Source of the DNA: Bacteroidaceae bacterium
Lineage (GTDB): Bacteria; Bacteroidota; Bacteroidia; Bacteroidales; Bacteroidaceae
Assembly: GCA_017617235.1 (NCBI GenBank)
Contig: JAFZWQ010000011.1
Span: forward strand, 1-59,205
Direction: 5' to 3'
Length of the DNA stretch: 59,205 bases
In this document: positions 7,242 to 16,014 of the stretch, in pieces
How positions within the stretch are numbered: position 1 is the stretch's first letter
Layout of the letters: each line of letters opens with the position of its first letter
Translations under genes and position numbers: made by a program
The notes under the pieces: generated by a model
Databases searched by the model: none
What the model saw: only the letters and a program-made list of their open reading frames with translations
What the model was told of the DNA's origin: nothing

Positions 7242-9194
7242 TTATTCGATGACCGCAGCCCAACCACCGTTCTTTACCATCTTTACTTCGACGGTACTGT
7301 TGCGGTTGACACTCTGCTGAACCTTATTGTAGTGCATAGCCTGGTAGCCAGCATTCAAACCATCCTTGTAAGCAGTCAAACGATGCTGCCCATCGCTCAG
7401 GAAGTCGAGCTTCAGATTGAAAGTGCGTTCTTCTTCGCCGTTGCATATACCACCAATGAACCACTTATTGCCTTTACGCTTTGCCACAATGACGTATTTG
7501 CCAGCATCGGCTGCCAATGCACGAGTCTCGTCCCAAGTGGTGGGCACAGACGCTATGTAGCGTGTGCAGTCGTCGTTCTGGTAATAACGAGTAGGATTGT
7601 CGGCCAACATCTGAATGCTACTCTCCAGCACTACGTATAGTGCCATCTGAAAAGCACGAGTACCCATGGCGCCCGAGTTGGGACGACTGGCGTGGTACTG
7701 CTGGGGCTGCATGTTGTTCATGCCACCAGGGGTAAAGTCCGCAGCACCCACAGCATTACGGATGAAGGGGATGTAAGTGGTGTTCTCCGGACGGCAGCTT
7801 CCCATCTGCTCCAATCCACGCACACCTTCATACGACATCAGGTTGGGATACTCATACTCCAGACCTGCAGGAGTGAAGGCTCCATGCCAGTCAATCATGA
7901 TGTGATATTTGGCAGCCTCGGCAGTAACCTTCTTATAGAAGTTTACCATCCACTGGTCGGCATGATCCATAAAGTCAATCTTCACAGCAGGAATGCCCCA
8001 CTCGGCATAGGTCTTGAAGAGGGTATCGAGGTGATTGAGGGCAGTGAGCCAGGGGAGCCACAGCACAATCTTCACACCTTTGGCGTTGCAGTACTTAATG
8101 AGTTCAGGCAGACGCAATTCATCGTTACCCTGGAAGGGGTCGCGAGTACTCTTGGCCCAACCCTCGTCGAGCAGAATATATTCGATACCGTACTTAGCAG
8201 CGAAATCAGCAAAGTACTTGTATGTCTCGAAATTACAGCCAGCCTTGAAGTCCACATCGGGACCAAAGGGAGCGGCACCGTTCCACCATTCCCACGAGAA
8301 CTTGCCAGGCTTAATCCAACTGGTATCTGTTAGTACACTGCGGCGTGCCAGCTGTACAGGAACAGTTTGTTCGATAATTCCCTTGGAATCCGTCACAACG
8401 ACAAAACGCCATGGGAAGGCACGCGTACCCTGGGTCTTGGCGATGAAATCGCCTTCTTTGGTGATTTTCTCGCCACGGTCGCCCCATGGCTCCCACTCTA
8501 CAGGATACTTGGGGAAGGTACTGGTGATACCGTCCTTGTAAGTCAGGAACAGGTGAGGATAGTCATCGAGGTCGCTCTCGCCGATGAGCAACTGAGTATC
8601 GTCAGCAGCAGAGAGCAAGGCAGGAGAAGTGGCCAGATAAGCATCCTTTTTCCACTCTTCGATGCTCTTGTGCTGATAAGCTTCCTCGTGCGAGGTGTTG
8701 AAGGAACTGCATACCTGAATGTGGGCAGTGAACCCTTCGACAGGATGGATTGTGAACTTCTCGTTCTTCACCTCCACTTCGCCCTTGAACTTGGTAACGA
8801 AGCGGTGTGCAACGGCATTGTTCATGACACGCAGCAACACCTGGTACGTTCCGTAATCGATGGTGGCTTCCGTATAATCGTCTTGAATGGTCGAGAACTT
8901 CAGGGGTACAACGGGCTTAATGGTCTGACTTACCTTGCGTACCTTGATACTTTTGGGCGCATTCTTGTCGTCCAATGTCTGATTACCGACGGTGAGTGAA
9001 ATACCGTCCTCGAGATACACAGAACGGTCTTGGCGTTGTACGCTCCAGGCGAGTTGACCTTTACCTGTGTAAAGATTCACAACAAGATTGCCATCGGGCG
9101 ATGCAATCTTAGTGATTTTAGCAGCTGCATGACCTGCACTGGTAAGGCTTGTGGCTATCAGCAACGCAAAAAATTTCTTGAAAAAGCTTTTCAT
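7242..9194 (-). CDS. GH97 glycoside hydrolase (alpha-galactosidase/alpha-glucosidase type), secreted
   Basis: 650 residues with a Sec signal peptide (MKSFFKKFFALLIATS.., cut near AGHAAA). It has the three-part GH97 build: N-terminal beta-supersandwich to about 280, a TIM barrel, and a C-terminal beta domain. Barrel marks include WEWWNGAAPFG, YILLDEGWA, VLWLPWL, VKIDFMDHADQW and IDWHGAFTPAG. Asp407 of VKIDFMD and Glu456 of MSYEG correspond in position to the nucleophile and acid/base of the retaining GH97 alpha-galactosidase type, so this subgroup is favoured over the inverting SusB type. It follows GH125 by 15 bases. It probably acts in the periplasm on alpha-linked sugars; the exact substrate is inferred. 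Confidence 0.9.
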   Translation of the reverse strand: MKSFFKKFFALLIATSLTSAGHAAAKITKIASPDGNLVVNLYTGKGQLAWSVQRQDRSVYLEDGISLTVGNQTLDDKNAPKSIKVRKVSQTIKPVVPLKFSTIQDDYTEATIDYGTYQVLLRVMNNAVAHRFVTKFKGEVEVKNEKFTIHPVEGFTAHIQVCSSFNTSHEEAYQHKSIEEWKKDAYLATSPALLSAADDTQLLIGESDLDDYPHLFLTYKDGITSTFPKYPVEWEPWGDRGEKITKEGDFIAKTQGTRAFPWRFVVVTDSKGIIEQTVPVQLARRSVLTDTSWIKPGKFSWEWWNGAAPFGPDVDFKAGCNFETYKYFADFAAKYGIEYILLDEGWAKSTRDPFQGNDELRLPELIKYCNAKGVKIVLWLPWLTALNHLDTLFKTYAEWGIPAVKIDFMDHADQWMVNFYKKVTAEAAKYHIMIDWHGAFTPAGLEYEYPNLMSYEGVRGLEQMGSCRPENTTYIPFIRNAVGAADFTPGGMNNMQPQQYHASRPNSGAMGTRAFQMALYVVLESSIQMLADNPTRYYQNDDCTRYIASVPTTWDETRALAADAGKYVIVAKRKGNKWFIGGICNGEEERTFNLKLDFLSDGQHRLTAYKDGLNAGYQAMHYNKVQQSVNRNSTVEVKMVKNGGWAAVIE

Positions 9195-9209
9195 ATCGAA
9201 TGTTATGTG

Positions 9210-10688
9210 TTAGGATTTTTTCTGAATGGTATTGAGTAAATTTACCTTGCCGTCGGCAATCAGCTTCAGGATGAGTTCGCCGAAGAGGGTATTCTGCCAA
9301 GCAAACCACGAACGGGTGTAGTTGGCAGCATCGTTCTTGTTGAACGACTCGTGCATAAAGCCCGTACCGTTATCCGTATCCACCAACATCTGCAGGCATT
9401 CGCGAATCTCGGCATCGTTGGTCGAGGTAAAGGCACGCATCATGATACTCATGGGCCAAACCATATCGTATCCGCAGTGGGGGCCACCGATTCCTTCGCC
9501 AGCCTTGCCTTTAAAGAAGTAGGGATTATCCTGACTCCATACAAAGCGACGGGTGTTTTGGTAAATGGGGTCTTTCACAGAAACATCGCCCAGATAAGCC
9601 ATAGCCAGCAGGCTCGGCACGTTGGCGTCGTCCATGAGCAAGTGATTGCCAAAGCCATCGACCTCGAAAGCATAAATCTTGCCATACTTGGGATGGTTGT
9701 AGACAGCATACTGCTTCAAGGCGGTCTCTACCTCGTCTGCCAAATCGGTGCAAGACTTGGCCAAAGCGGTATCTTTATTCACCTTTGTCAGAATCTTGGC
9801 GGCATTACGCAACTGGTGTACAGCCATAAAGTTCGAGGGAATGAGGAACAGGAAAGTAGTGGCATCGTCGCTGGGACGGAAAGCCGAAGCGATAAGACCT
9901 ACAGGATTCACAGGAGCACCCCAACCGCCATTGCACATGGTGTCGAGTTGGCGTTCGGTGCGTCGCTGGAATTTGTACTTGCCGTTATTTTCTTTACGCT
10001 GCTGGTCGCGGAAGGTGGCGAGAATCTTTGTGATGGCTTCCTTCCACACATCGCCAAAGATGCTGTCGTCGCCCGTTATCAGCCAATAGTAGTAGGCCAA
10101 ACGGATGGGATAGCAGAGCGAGTCTATCTCGTACTTACGCTCGTGCAGGTGGGGATTCATATCTGTAAGGTCGCTGGCCCAGTGACTGCCAGTGGGACCC
10201 ATGTTAAACGCATTTGCATAGGGGTCGACGCAAATCAACTTCAACTGGCGCAGGATGGTTCCACGCACCATTTGGCGGATACCCTTATCCTTCTTGGCGA
10301 ACTGAACGTAAGGCCATACCTGGGCACCCGAGTCGCGCAACCACATGGCGTGAATATCGCCGGTATAGACGAAGGTGTCGTCGTCGCCATCTTCAGTTGT
10401 AGAATAGTGCACGGTGGTGTCCAACGTGTTGGGGAAACAGTTCTCGAACATCCAAGCCAGGTAGGGAGCATCCTTGAGCAGGCGCTTTACCTCCTCGATT
10501 TTCTTTTCAATCGTCTCTGAACGGAACAAACGTTTTTCAGGGGCAGGACGCCTGGAAACCTGAATGTTGTCGGCAGGCAGAGCAATCTGTTGGGCAAACG
10601 ACATGTTATCGTCGTCGGGCCTGCTGGCGGCACGCGATGCGGTTACACACATTACGGCAACCAACACAAAAAATAGTTTCTTTTGCAT
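9210..10688 (-). CDS. GH125 exo-alpha-1,6-mannosidase, secreted
   Basis: 492 residues with an N-terminal signal peptide (MQKKLFFVLVAVMCVTASRA). GH125 marks: TGDIHAMWLRDSGAQVWPY near 109-127, the RPSDDATTF segment (candidate acid Asp275), GGPHCGYDMVWPMS, and GFMHESF (candidate base Glu447) followed by RSWFAWQNTLFGELI. The family removes alpha-1,6-linked mannose from N-glycan-type or yeast mannans. It is first in a GH125-GH97-miaB transcription unit, suggesting co-expression with the galactosidase-like enzyme for a mixed alpha-linked host or fungal glycan. No SusC/SusD pair is nearby. Confidence 0.93.
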   Translation of the reverse strand: MQKKLFFVLVAVMCVTASRAASRPDDDNMSFAQQIALPADNIQVSRRPAPEKRLFRSETIEKKIEEVKRLLKDAPYLAWMFENCFPNTLDTTVHYSTTEDGDDDTFVYTGDIHAMWLRDSGAQVWPYVQFAKKDKGIRQMVRGTILRQLKLICVDPYANAFNMGPTGSHWASDLTDMNPHLHERKYEIDSLCYPIRLAYYYWLITGDDSIFGDVWKEAITKILATFRDQQRKENNGKYKFQRRTERQLDTMCNGGWGAPVNPVGLIASAFRPSDDATTFLFLIPSNFMAVHQLRNAAKILTKVNKDTALAKSCTDLADEVETALKQYAVYNHPKYGKIYAFEVDGFGNHLLMDDANVPSLLAMAYLGDVSVKDPIYQNTRRFVWSQDNPYFFKGKAGEGIGGPHCGYDMVWPMSIMMRAFTSTNDAEIRECLQMLVDTDNGTGFMHESFNKNDAANYTRSWFAWQNTLFGELILKLIADGKVNLLNTIQKKS

Positions 10689-10741
10689 CTTCTTCTTTAT
10701 TATTTGGGGTTAAAACACTGTTCCTAAGGCGATAATCCTTA

Positions 10742-10749
10742 CAAAATTA
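10742..10749 (-). promoter_or_regulatory. Probable -7 element for the GH125-GH97-miaB unit
   Basis: TAATTTTG on the minus strand matches TAnnTTTG, 54 bases before the GH125 start. The -33 position holds only TTGG, so the promoter is less certain than others here. Confidence 0.5.
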
Positions 10750-10810
10750 CGAAATATCGAAAAACCTTCCAATAAATTTAACACCTTATAACACCTAATC
10801 TATCCGAAAA

Positions 10811-10842
10811 TTTGCGTTTTCGCTCGGTTTGCAGTAACTTTG
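10811..10842 (+). promoter_or_regulatory. Promoter of the antiporter/exonuclease-family operon
   Basis: TTTG (10811) is followed after 20 bases by TAACTTTG (10835-10842), 37 bases before the antiporter start. It is divergent from the GH125 promoter. Confidence 0.75.
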
Positions 10843-10879
10843 CCTGCGAATTAAATCATACCTTATTTATATATAGTAT

Positions 10880-12190
10880 ATGATACACGAAATTCCAGCT
10901 TGGATGCTCATTCCCTTTGCAGTACAGTTACTGTGCATTGCCGTATTTCCTCTGACGAAAATCGGAGAATGGTGGGAACATAACCTTCACAAACTATACA
11001 TCTCGTTGCTCTTGGGTGTGCCCGTTGGCGCTTGGCTGTGCTTGAACGGCATGTCGCACGAGCTAGAGCATCAGATGATTTACGACTACGTGCCCTTTAT
11101 CTTGTTGCTGATGGCGCTGTTCGTGACCACCGGGGGCATCTGCATCCGAGGCGACATGCGTGCCACACCCACCACAAACACCCAGATTATGGCATTGGGT
11201 TGGGTGCTGGCCTCGTTCATGGGTACCACGGGAGCTGCTATGTTGCTCATCCGTCTGCTGTTGCAAACCATCAGCCAGCGCCAGTATAAAGCCCACACGG
11301 TGATGTTCTTCATTGCCATTGTGGCCAACTGCGGTGGGTTGCTTACCCCGCTGGGCGATCCTCCACTTTTCCTGCTGTTCCAGAAGGGTGCTCCCTTCGG
11401 ATGGTTCATGTCCATGCTGCCCGAATGGGCTGTAACAGGCGTGTTGCTGCTGGGCATCTACTGGTTGGTGGACAACTACTATTACAAGAAGGAACCCTGG
11501 CATTTGTTGTCTGCGGACTACCGCGAACAGACGAAAGTTACGGCTACGGGCCTCATCAATATCCTATGGCTGCTGTGCGTCGTTGCCAGCACTATGTTCA
11601 TCAACCCATCCTACATCCCTGCCATGGGTGCCGAGGATGCTCCCTGGTATCTGCGTTTGCTGCGCGAATGGGCCTTCATCCTTATTATCATCCTGTCGAT
11701 GCTTACCACCAAGCAGAAGGTTCGCAAGGACAATAGTTTCTCGTGGACACCCATCCTGGAAGTGGCCTGCGTTTTCTGCGGCATCTTTGCTACCATGACA
11801 CCTGCCCTGATGTTCCTCGAACAACATCCGCTGCCTGTCGAACATCCCTGGGAGTTTGTCTATGCCACTGGCTCGTTGTCAGCATTCCTTGACAATGCCC
11901 CAACGGCAATGGTATTCCACGCCACAGCCACCACCCTTCCCGCTTCCACCGCCGCTGTGGCAGCAGGTACTGCCGTAGCCGGCATTAGCGAGGCTTTCCT
12001 GCGTGCCATCTGCATGGGTGCTGTCTTCTTCGGAGCCATGACCTACATCGGCAACGGGCCCAACTTTATGGTCAAGAGCATCGCCGAGGAAAGCGGCATC
12101 AAGATGCCCTCGTTTTTTGGCTACATGTTGAAGTTCTCCATCATCGTCCTGCTGCCCATCTATGTCATCGTCCAACTCCTCTTCCTTTAA
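10880..12190 (+). CDS. Ion-transporter-superfamily membrane protein, probable Na+/H+ antiporter
   Basis: 436 residues with about 11-12 hydrophobic segments, so an inner-membrane protein. The motif ANCGGLLTPLGDPPLFLLF (about 149-167) and the later LSAFLDNAPTAMVF and MTYIGNGPNFMVK repeat the two re-entrant, substrate-binding half-motifs of the NhaD/ArsB/citrate (IT) superfamily. Bacteroidota members with G(D/N)PPLF and DNAPT motifs are usually annotated as sodium:proton antiporters; arsenite or dicarboxylate transport is an alternative that sequence alone does not exclude. It has its own promoter and is followed after 15 bases by a secreted nuclease-fold gene, so they are probably one operon. 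Confidence 0.75.
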   Translation: MIHEIPAWMLIPFAVQLLCIAVFPLTKIGEWWEHNLHKLYISLLLGVPVGAWLCLNGMSHELEHQMIYDYVPFILLLMALFVTTGGICIRGDMRATPTTNTQIMALGWVLASFMGTTGAAMLLIRLLLQTISQRQYKAHTVMFFIAIVANCGGLLTPLGDPPLFLLFQKGAPFGWFMSMLPEWAVTGVLLLGIYWLVDNYYYKKEPWHLLSADYREQTKVTATGLINILWLLCVVASTMFINPSYIPAMGAEDAPWYLRLLREWAFILIIILSMLTTKQKVRKDNSFSWTPILEVACVFCGIFATMTPALMFLEQHPLPVEHPWEFVYATGSLSAFLDNAPTAMVFHATATTLPASTAAVAAGTAVAGISEAFLRAICMGAVFFGAMTYIGNGPNFMVKSIAEESGIKMPSFFGYMLKFSIIVLLPIYVIVQLLFL

Positions 12191-12205
12191 GACTCTGATT
12201 ATATC

Positions 12206-14299
12206 ATGAAAACAAAGTTAATAGCATTCAGCCTTATGCTGCTGACAGTCTGTGCGCTACAGGCCCAGGAACTCGTCGTGGGAACCTACAACATCCGATA
12301 CAAGAATTCCAGCGATACCGATGCTGGAAACGGTTGGAACACCAGGCGCACCTACCTCATTAACTTTGTTAACTTCCAGGATCCCGACCTGCTGGGCGTA
12401 CAGGAAGCACTGCCTGCACAGATGACCGACTTGGCAAATGGTCTGAAAGGTTATGGATATGTCGGCGTGGGACGTAACGACGGCATCAACAGCGGCGAAT
12501 ATTCCGCCATCTTCTATCGCAAGGCGCGTATGGTGCTGTTGGACTATGGTAACTTCTGGTTGAGCGACACGCCCAATACACCCTCGAAAGGATTTGTGAG
12601 CAAGGGAGGCTCGAACACTTATTACCGCATCTGTTCGTGGGGCAAGTTCTTCGACAAAGCCGCCAATACGGTTGTCTATCACTTCAACACCCACATGGAC
12701 CTCGACGAGATAAACCGCCAGCAATCCTATTACCTGATAAAGAAGAAGATTCAGGAGATTGCGGGCAGCACGAATGCTCCTATTCTCATATCGGGCGACT
12801 TCAATGCCGTGCAGACCTCGGAAGCATACAAACTGTTCTACAATTCAGGATTCCTTTATGACTGTTTCGTTCGTGCCAAGCAGAAGTTCATAACCAATGG
12901 CACCTGTCCTGGCTTCAATGCAGGCAACTATAGCTTGGTCAGCGGAGAGTTCCGACGCATCGACCATATCTTTGTTACCAAGGTCTTCAATGTCGAGCAC
13001 TATGGTGTGCTAAACCCTTGTTACTACTCCACCTCCGGCACGGCCGACTTTGCCGAAAGAGCGTATTCCGACCATAGCCCCGTGATAGTGAAACTTTCCT
13101 ACAGAAGAACCAATACGGACGAACTGAACACAGATGTTCCGACCCTTTCCGGCGGTATTTACCAAATCACTACGGCAAAGGAACTGCAAACTTTTGCAAA
13201 CATCGTCAACGGATTGGGAGGATTCGAACAGAATGCCAATGTCAACGCTACCCTGAGGGCAGACATCGACATGGCGGAAATAAAAGGCTGGGTGCCCATA
13301 GGAAGCGGTACCACCCCATTCACGGGCACATTCAATGGCCTGGGACATTCCATCCAGAACCTGGTCGTCGATACACATAGGAGTTATTCGGGCCTGTTTG
13401 GTAACACGTCTGGGGCCACCATCCGCAGTTTCAGCATCAGCGGCAAACTATCTGTCGGAGAAGAGACCAGCGAGCACGGCATCGTGGGATATGCCTCGAA
13501 CACAAACATCCGGGATGTGCATTCGGCACTAGACATCACCATTGGCAAGGCAAACGCAGAAACGAAACACGTGGGTGGCATTGCCGGCACTATGGCTGCT
13601 AGCAGCAAAATCAACCGATGCTCGTTCCAGGGCACACTCAAAGATGCCGGATCAAACACCATAGGTGGCATTGTGGGTTATGCCGACCAAAGCGCCAACA
13701 ACATCTTGAATTGCCTGAACTGCGGCACAGTACAATCCAAGGGGGCTGCAACGAACACGGGTGGCATACTGGGCTATGTGAACTATGACGGATTCAAGAT
13801 TTCCAACTGTTTAAACGCGGGCAGCGTAACGGGCAACGAGGCCTATGCCGGACAGATTATCGGACGGCAGATGAAGGCCATGTCCACGCTGCCCAAAGTG
13901 CTCTATTATCTGGACGGAGACAATCTGACGGCTTTCGGTTCAGGCACAGATGCCAGTTCTAATACAGGTGCAACAGCCGTTAGTTCCGAACAGCTGGCAA
14001 GCGGCGAGGTTTGTTACCAGCTGAACGGTAGCCAGACGAGTATCAACTGGTATCAGACGCTCCCCAGTTTGGATGCAACCATTGAGGCTGACCCCTACCC
14101 AGTGCTCTTCGACAGCCATCTGCGCGTATGGTTCTACAATGGGGTGTACACCAACGAAAACCCGGATGGCATTCATTCCATCGCCAAGGGACAAGGGACT
14201 GGGGATAATGCCAAGATTTACAATCTAATAGGCCAGCGACTCAGTAAGATGCAGAAAGGAATCAACATGGTTAACGGCAAAAAACTCATCAGAAAATGA
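12206..14299 (+). CDS. Secreted endonuclease/exonuclease/phosphatase-family protein with GLUG-like repeats
   Basis: 697 residues with a signal peptide (to about 20, ALQA|QE). Residues 22-300 are an EEP-fold domain with an intact active site: Asn29 (GTYNIR), Glu67 (GVQE), His163 (NTHMD), Asp198/Asn200 (SGDFN), Asp253/His254 (RIDHIF) and Asp289/His290 (YSDHSP). Residues about 310-560 hold GLUG-like repeats (FTGTFNGLGHSIQNLVV, YSGLFG, HVGGIAG, IGGIVG, TGGILG). The protein ends in IYNLIGQRLSKMQKGINMVNG plus basic residues, a C-terminal pattern shared with other exported proteins here and probably a sorting or anchoring tail. Substrate unknown (nucleic acid, phospholipid or phosphoester). Its stop overlaps the next start (ATGA). 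Confidence 0.85.
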   Translation: MKTKLIAFSLMLLTVCALQAQELVVGTYNIRYKNSSDTDAGNGWNTRRTYLINFVNFQDPDLLGVQEALPAQMTDLANGLKGYGYVGVGRNDGINSGEYSAIFYRKARMVLLDYGNFWLSDTPNTPSKGFVSKGGSNTYYRICSWGKFFDKAANTVVYHFNTHMDLDEINRQQSYYLIKKKIQEIAGSTNAPILISGDFNAVQTSEAYKLFYNSGFLYDCFVRAKQKFITNGTCPGFNAGNYSLVSGEFRRIDHIFVTKVFNVEHYGVLNPCYYSTSGTADFAERAYSDHSPVIVKLSYRRTNTDELNTDVPTLSGGIYQITTAKELQTFANIVNGLGGFEQNANVNATLRADIDMAEIKGWVPIGSGTTPFTGTFNGLGHSIQNLVVDTHRSYSGLFGNTSGATIRSFSISGKLSVGEETSEHGIVGYASNTNIRDVHSALDITIGKANAETKHVGGIAGTMAASSKINRCSFQGTLKDAGSNTIGGIVGYADQSANNILNCLNCGTVQSKGAATNTGGILGYVNYDGFKISNCLNAGSVTGNEAYAGQIIGRQMKAMSTLPKVLYYLDGDNLTAFGSGTDASSNTGATAVSSEQLASGEVCYQLNGSQTSINWYQTLPSLDATIEADPYPVLFDSHLRVWFYNGVYTNENPDGIHSIAKGQGTGDNAKIYNLIGQRLSKMQKGINMVNGKKLIRK

Positions 14300-15087
14300 A
14301 ACGCACACTCACACTCATCTTTATATCCCTGATAGCCGCCTGCGCCATTGCCCAGGATCTCTATATCGGCACATTCTATGTCACCACTACTGACGAAGAA
14401 AAGCTCTATGGCGACGGGGGCGATAAATGGGAAAACCGCCAAACCGCCATCTGCGACATGTTCAATTTCGAGCAACCCGATGTGCTGGGACTGCAATCGA
14501 TGACAGAAACCCAGTTCGCCAATATCTGCAAGCGCATGACATCCTATGTCGCTGCCGAAGACATTCTCTACAACAAGAACGCGATACAACTGGATACCTG
14601 CGGCCTAGTCAGCGAAATGCCCGAGGGGAGCACCTGTTCGTGGGCAAAGTTGCAAAAGGACGGGAATGCCTTCTACGTCTTCAATGTATGCTTCCCCACC
14701 AATACCAGCGTTGGCAAAACAGCAGCGACACGCGTCATTACGGCCATTGGAGAAATCAATACAGATGGCCTGCCCTGCCTCATTGTGGGCGACCTGGGTT
14801 CCGACGAGACGAAAGCCCCATACACCCAGCTGAATGCCCAATACCTCGACAGCTACAAGAAATCACCCGTCGTCAGCGCAGAATACGGCACACGCAACAA
14901 TTTTGACCTGGCTGCCAACCATTCATCCGAACGCTACGACTTCATCTTCGCCTCCACTGCCATCACCATCCGGGCCTACGGGCAACTGCAATACGCCTAC
15001 TACACCAAGGATTCCAGCGGCTCGTACAAGCGTCGCCTGCCATCGACACATTTCCCCGTCATGGCCAAAGTAACCCTCCCCCAGTAA
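14296..15087 (+). CDS. Secreted degenerate EEP-fold paralogue (predicted pseudo-enzyme)
   Basis: 263 residues with a signal peptide (MKRTLTLIFISLIAACAIAQ). It aligns collinearly with the upstream EEP domain: GTFYVT against GTYNIR, PDVLGLQS against PDLLGVQE, FNVCFPT against FNTHMD, VGDLG against SGDFN, RYDFIF against RIDHIF, STHFP against YSDHSP. Most catalytic positions are changed (Asn to Tyr28, Glu to Ser68, His to Cys132, Asn to Gly168, His to Phe216, Asp to Thr251), while Asp166, Asp215 and His252 remain. The frame is clean, so it is unlikely to be a decayed gene. It is translationally coupled (ATGA overlap) to the intact paralogue, which suggests a binding or regulatory partner. Confidence 0.8.
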   Translation: MKRTLTLIFISLIAACAIAQDLYIGTFYVTTTDEEKLYGDGGDKWENRQTAICDMFNFEQPDVLGLQSMTETQFANICKRMTSYVAAEDILYNKNAIQLDTCGLVSEMPEGSTCSWAKLQKDGNAFYVFNVCFPTNTSVGKTAATRVITAIGEINTDGLPCLIVGDLGSDETKAPYTQLNAQYLDSYKKSPVVSAEYGTRNNFDLAANHSSERYDFIFASTAITIRAYGQLQYAYYTKDSSGSYKRRLPSTHFPVMAKVTLPQ

Positions 15088-15126
15088 CCTCCCAATCCTA
15101 TCCACGGAGGATTACTAATCCTTGGC

Positions 15127-15206
15127 GCGGAGCGTTGCAACGCTAGGCGGGTAGGGATAGTAACGCTTGGCTTGTCACACAGCTGTGTGTCAAGAGGAGG
15201 GATGTG
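15127..15206. repeat. 80-bp dispersed palindromic element, copy A
   Basis: It matches 39533-39612 at 76 of 80 positions in the same orientation. It contains the perfect palindrome AGCGTTGCAACGCT and a near-perfect palindrome around CACACAGCTGTGTG. It lies in the 153-base gap between two convergent genes. Confidence 0.93.
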
Positions 15207-15240
15207 ACGCTCCGACGGAGGGGATGTGTGGTTTCCGCAG

Positions 15241-16014
15241 TTAGGGATTGCCGATGCGCTGGAGGGCTGGCTTGATGTCGCGATTGTAATCGGTACCCAT
15301 GGCTGCCACGCGACCTCGCGGGTCGACAAGAATCAGGTATGGAATATTGCGGATGCCGTATTTGGATACCAGCGGTCCGGCCCATCCCCGATTGTCGCAA
15401 TAGGTTTTCCAACGCACCGTATCCTCGATGGATTCGGTGGTTTTGTTGTTTCGTGGGTCGATATCGAGGCTGTAGGTGAAGGCATGCAGGCTGTCGGGAT
15501 ATTGCTGCAGGGCCTGACGGGTGTAGTAGTTGACGGTGGATGAACCGTGTTTCCAATTGGCCCAGAAACTGATCAGGAGCCATTGGCCACGGGGTTGCTT
15601 TATGATTTTGGATTTGGGGAGAGGCTTGCCCACCGTCAGGGGGTGGCGACCCTGTTTGGGTGCAGGGGTAATCACGGAGTCGGCTCCCTCGACACGTTCA
15701 TTGCCCAGACTGAGGGCATCGCCCTTGATGCGGACGTCGCTGCCCCCACGGGCCATAAAGCTGAGTGTGGAGAAATTGGGGTAGAGGATGACCCAGGTGT
15801 AGGGTTCTGGGCTGTCATCTACAGGGATTTCATAGGTGAACTTGCCCTTGACGACGTGTAAAGTGTCGATGGTTGACAGGCCTCCGTCGGGGCTGTATAT
15901 GAGCAAGTCGGCCTGGGGCAGATTTTCGTATGTTCCCTTAATACGCAATCTTCCTTTTTGCGGCTCACATGCCGCAAAAAGGAAGACTGCAATCAGAGGA
16001 AGAAATTTCTTCAT
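15241..16014 (-). CDS. Lipoprotein with DUF4369-like N-terminus and cysteine-less thioredoxin-like domain
   Basis: 257 residues with a lipoprotein signal (LFAAC, Cys16). Residues 20-110 resemble the DUF4369 beta domain common in Bacteroidota AhpC/TlpA lipoproteins (GRLRIKGTYENLPQADLLIYS). From about 125 the fold is thioredoxin/TlpA-like (GQWLLISFWANWKHGSSTVN, YGIRNIPYLILVDPRGRVAA, with the cis-proline in NIPY). The CxxC active site is replaced by WKHGS, so no dithiol chemistry is expected. Its ATG overlaps the stop of the upstream lipoprotein gene (TAATG), implying coupling. It may act as a structural or binding partner in the cell envelope. Confidence 0.8.
   Translation of the reverse strand: MKKFLPLIAVFLFAACEPQKGRLRIKGTYENLPQADLLIYSPDGGLSTIDTLHVVKGKFTYEIPVDDSPEPYTWVILYPNFSTLSFMARGGSDVRIKGDALSLGNERVEGADSVITPAPKQGRHPLTVGKPLPKSKIIKQPRGQWLLISFWANWKHGSSTVNYYTRQALQQYPDSLHAFTYSLDIDPRNNKTTESIEDTVRWKTYCDNRGWAGPLVSKYGIRNIPYLILVDPRGRVAAMGTDYNRDIKPALQRIGNP

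Noticed and set aside
10241-10520. Long frames on the plus strand opposite the GH125 gene
   Set aside because: They mirror codon bias of the real gene and have no start context or domain.
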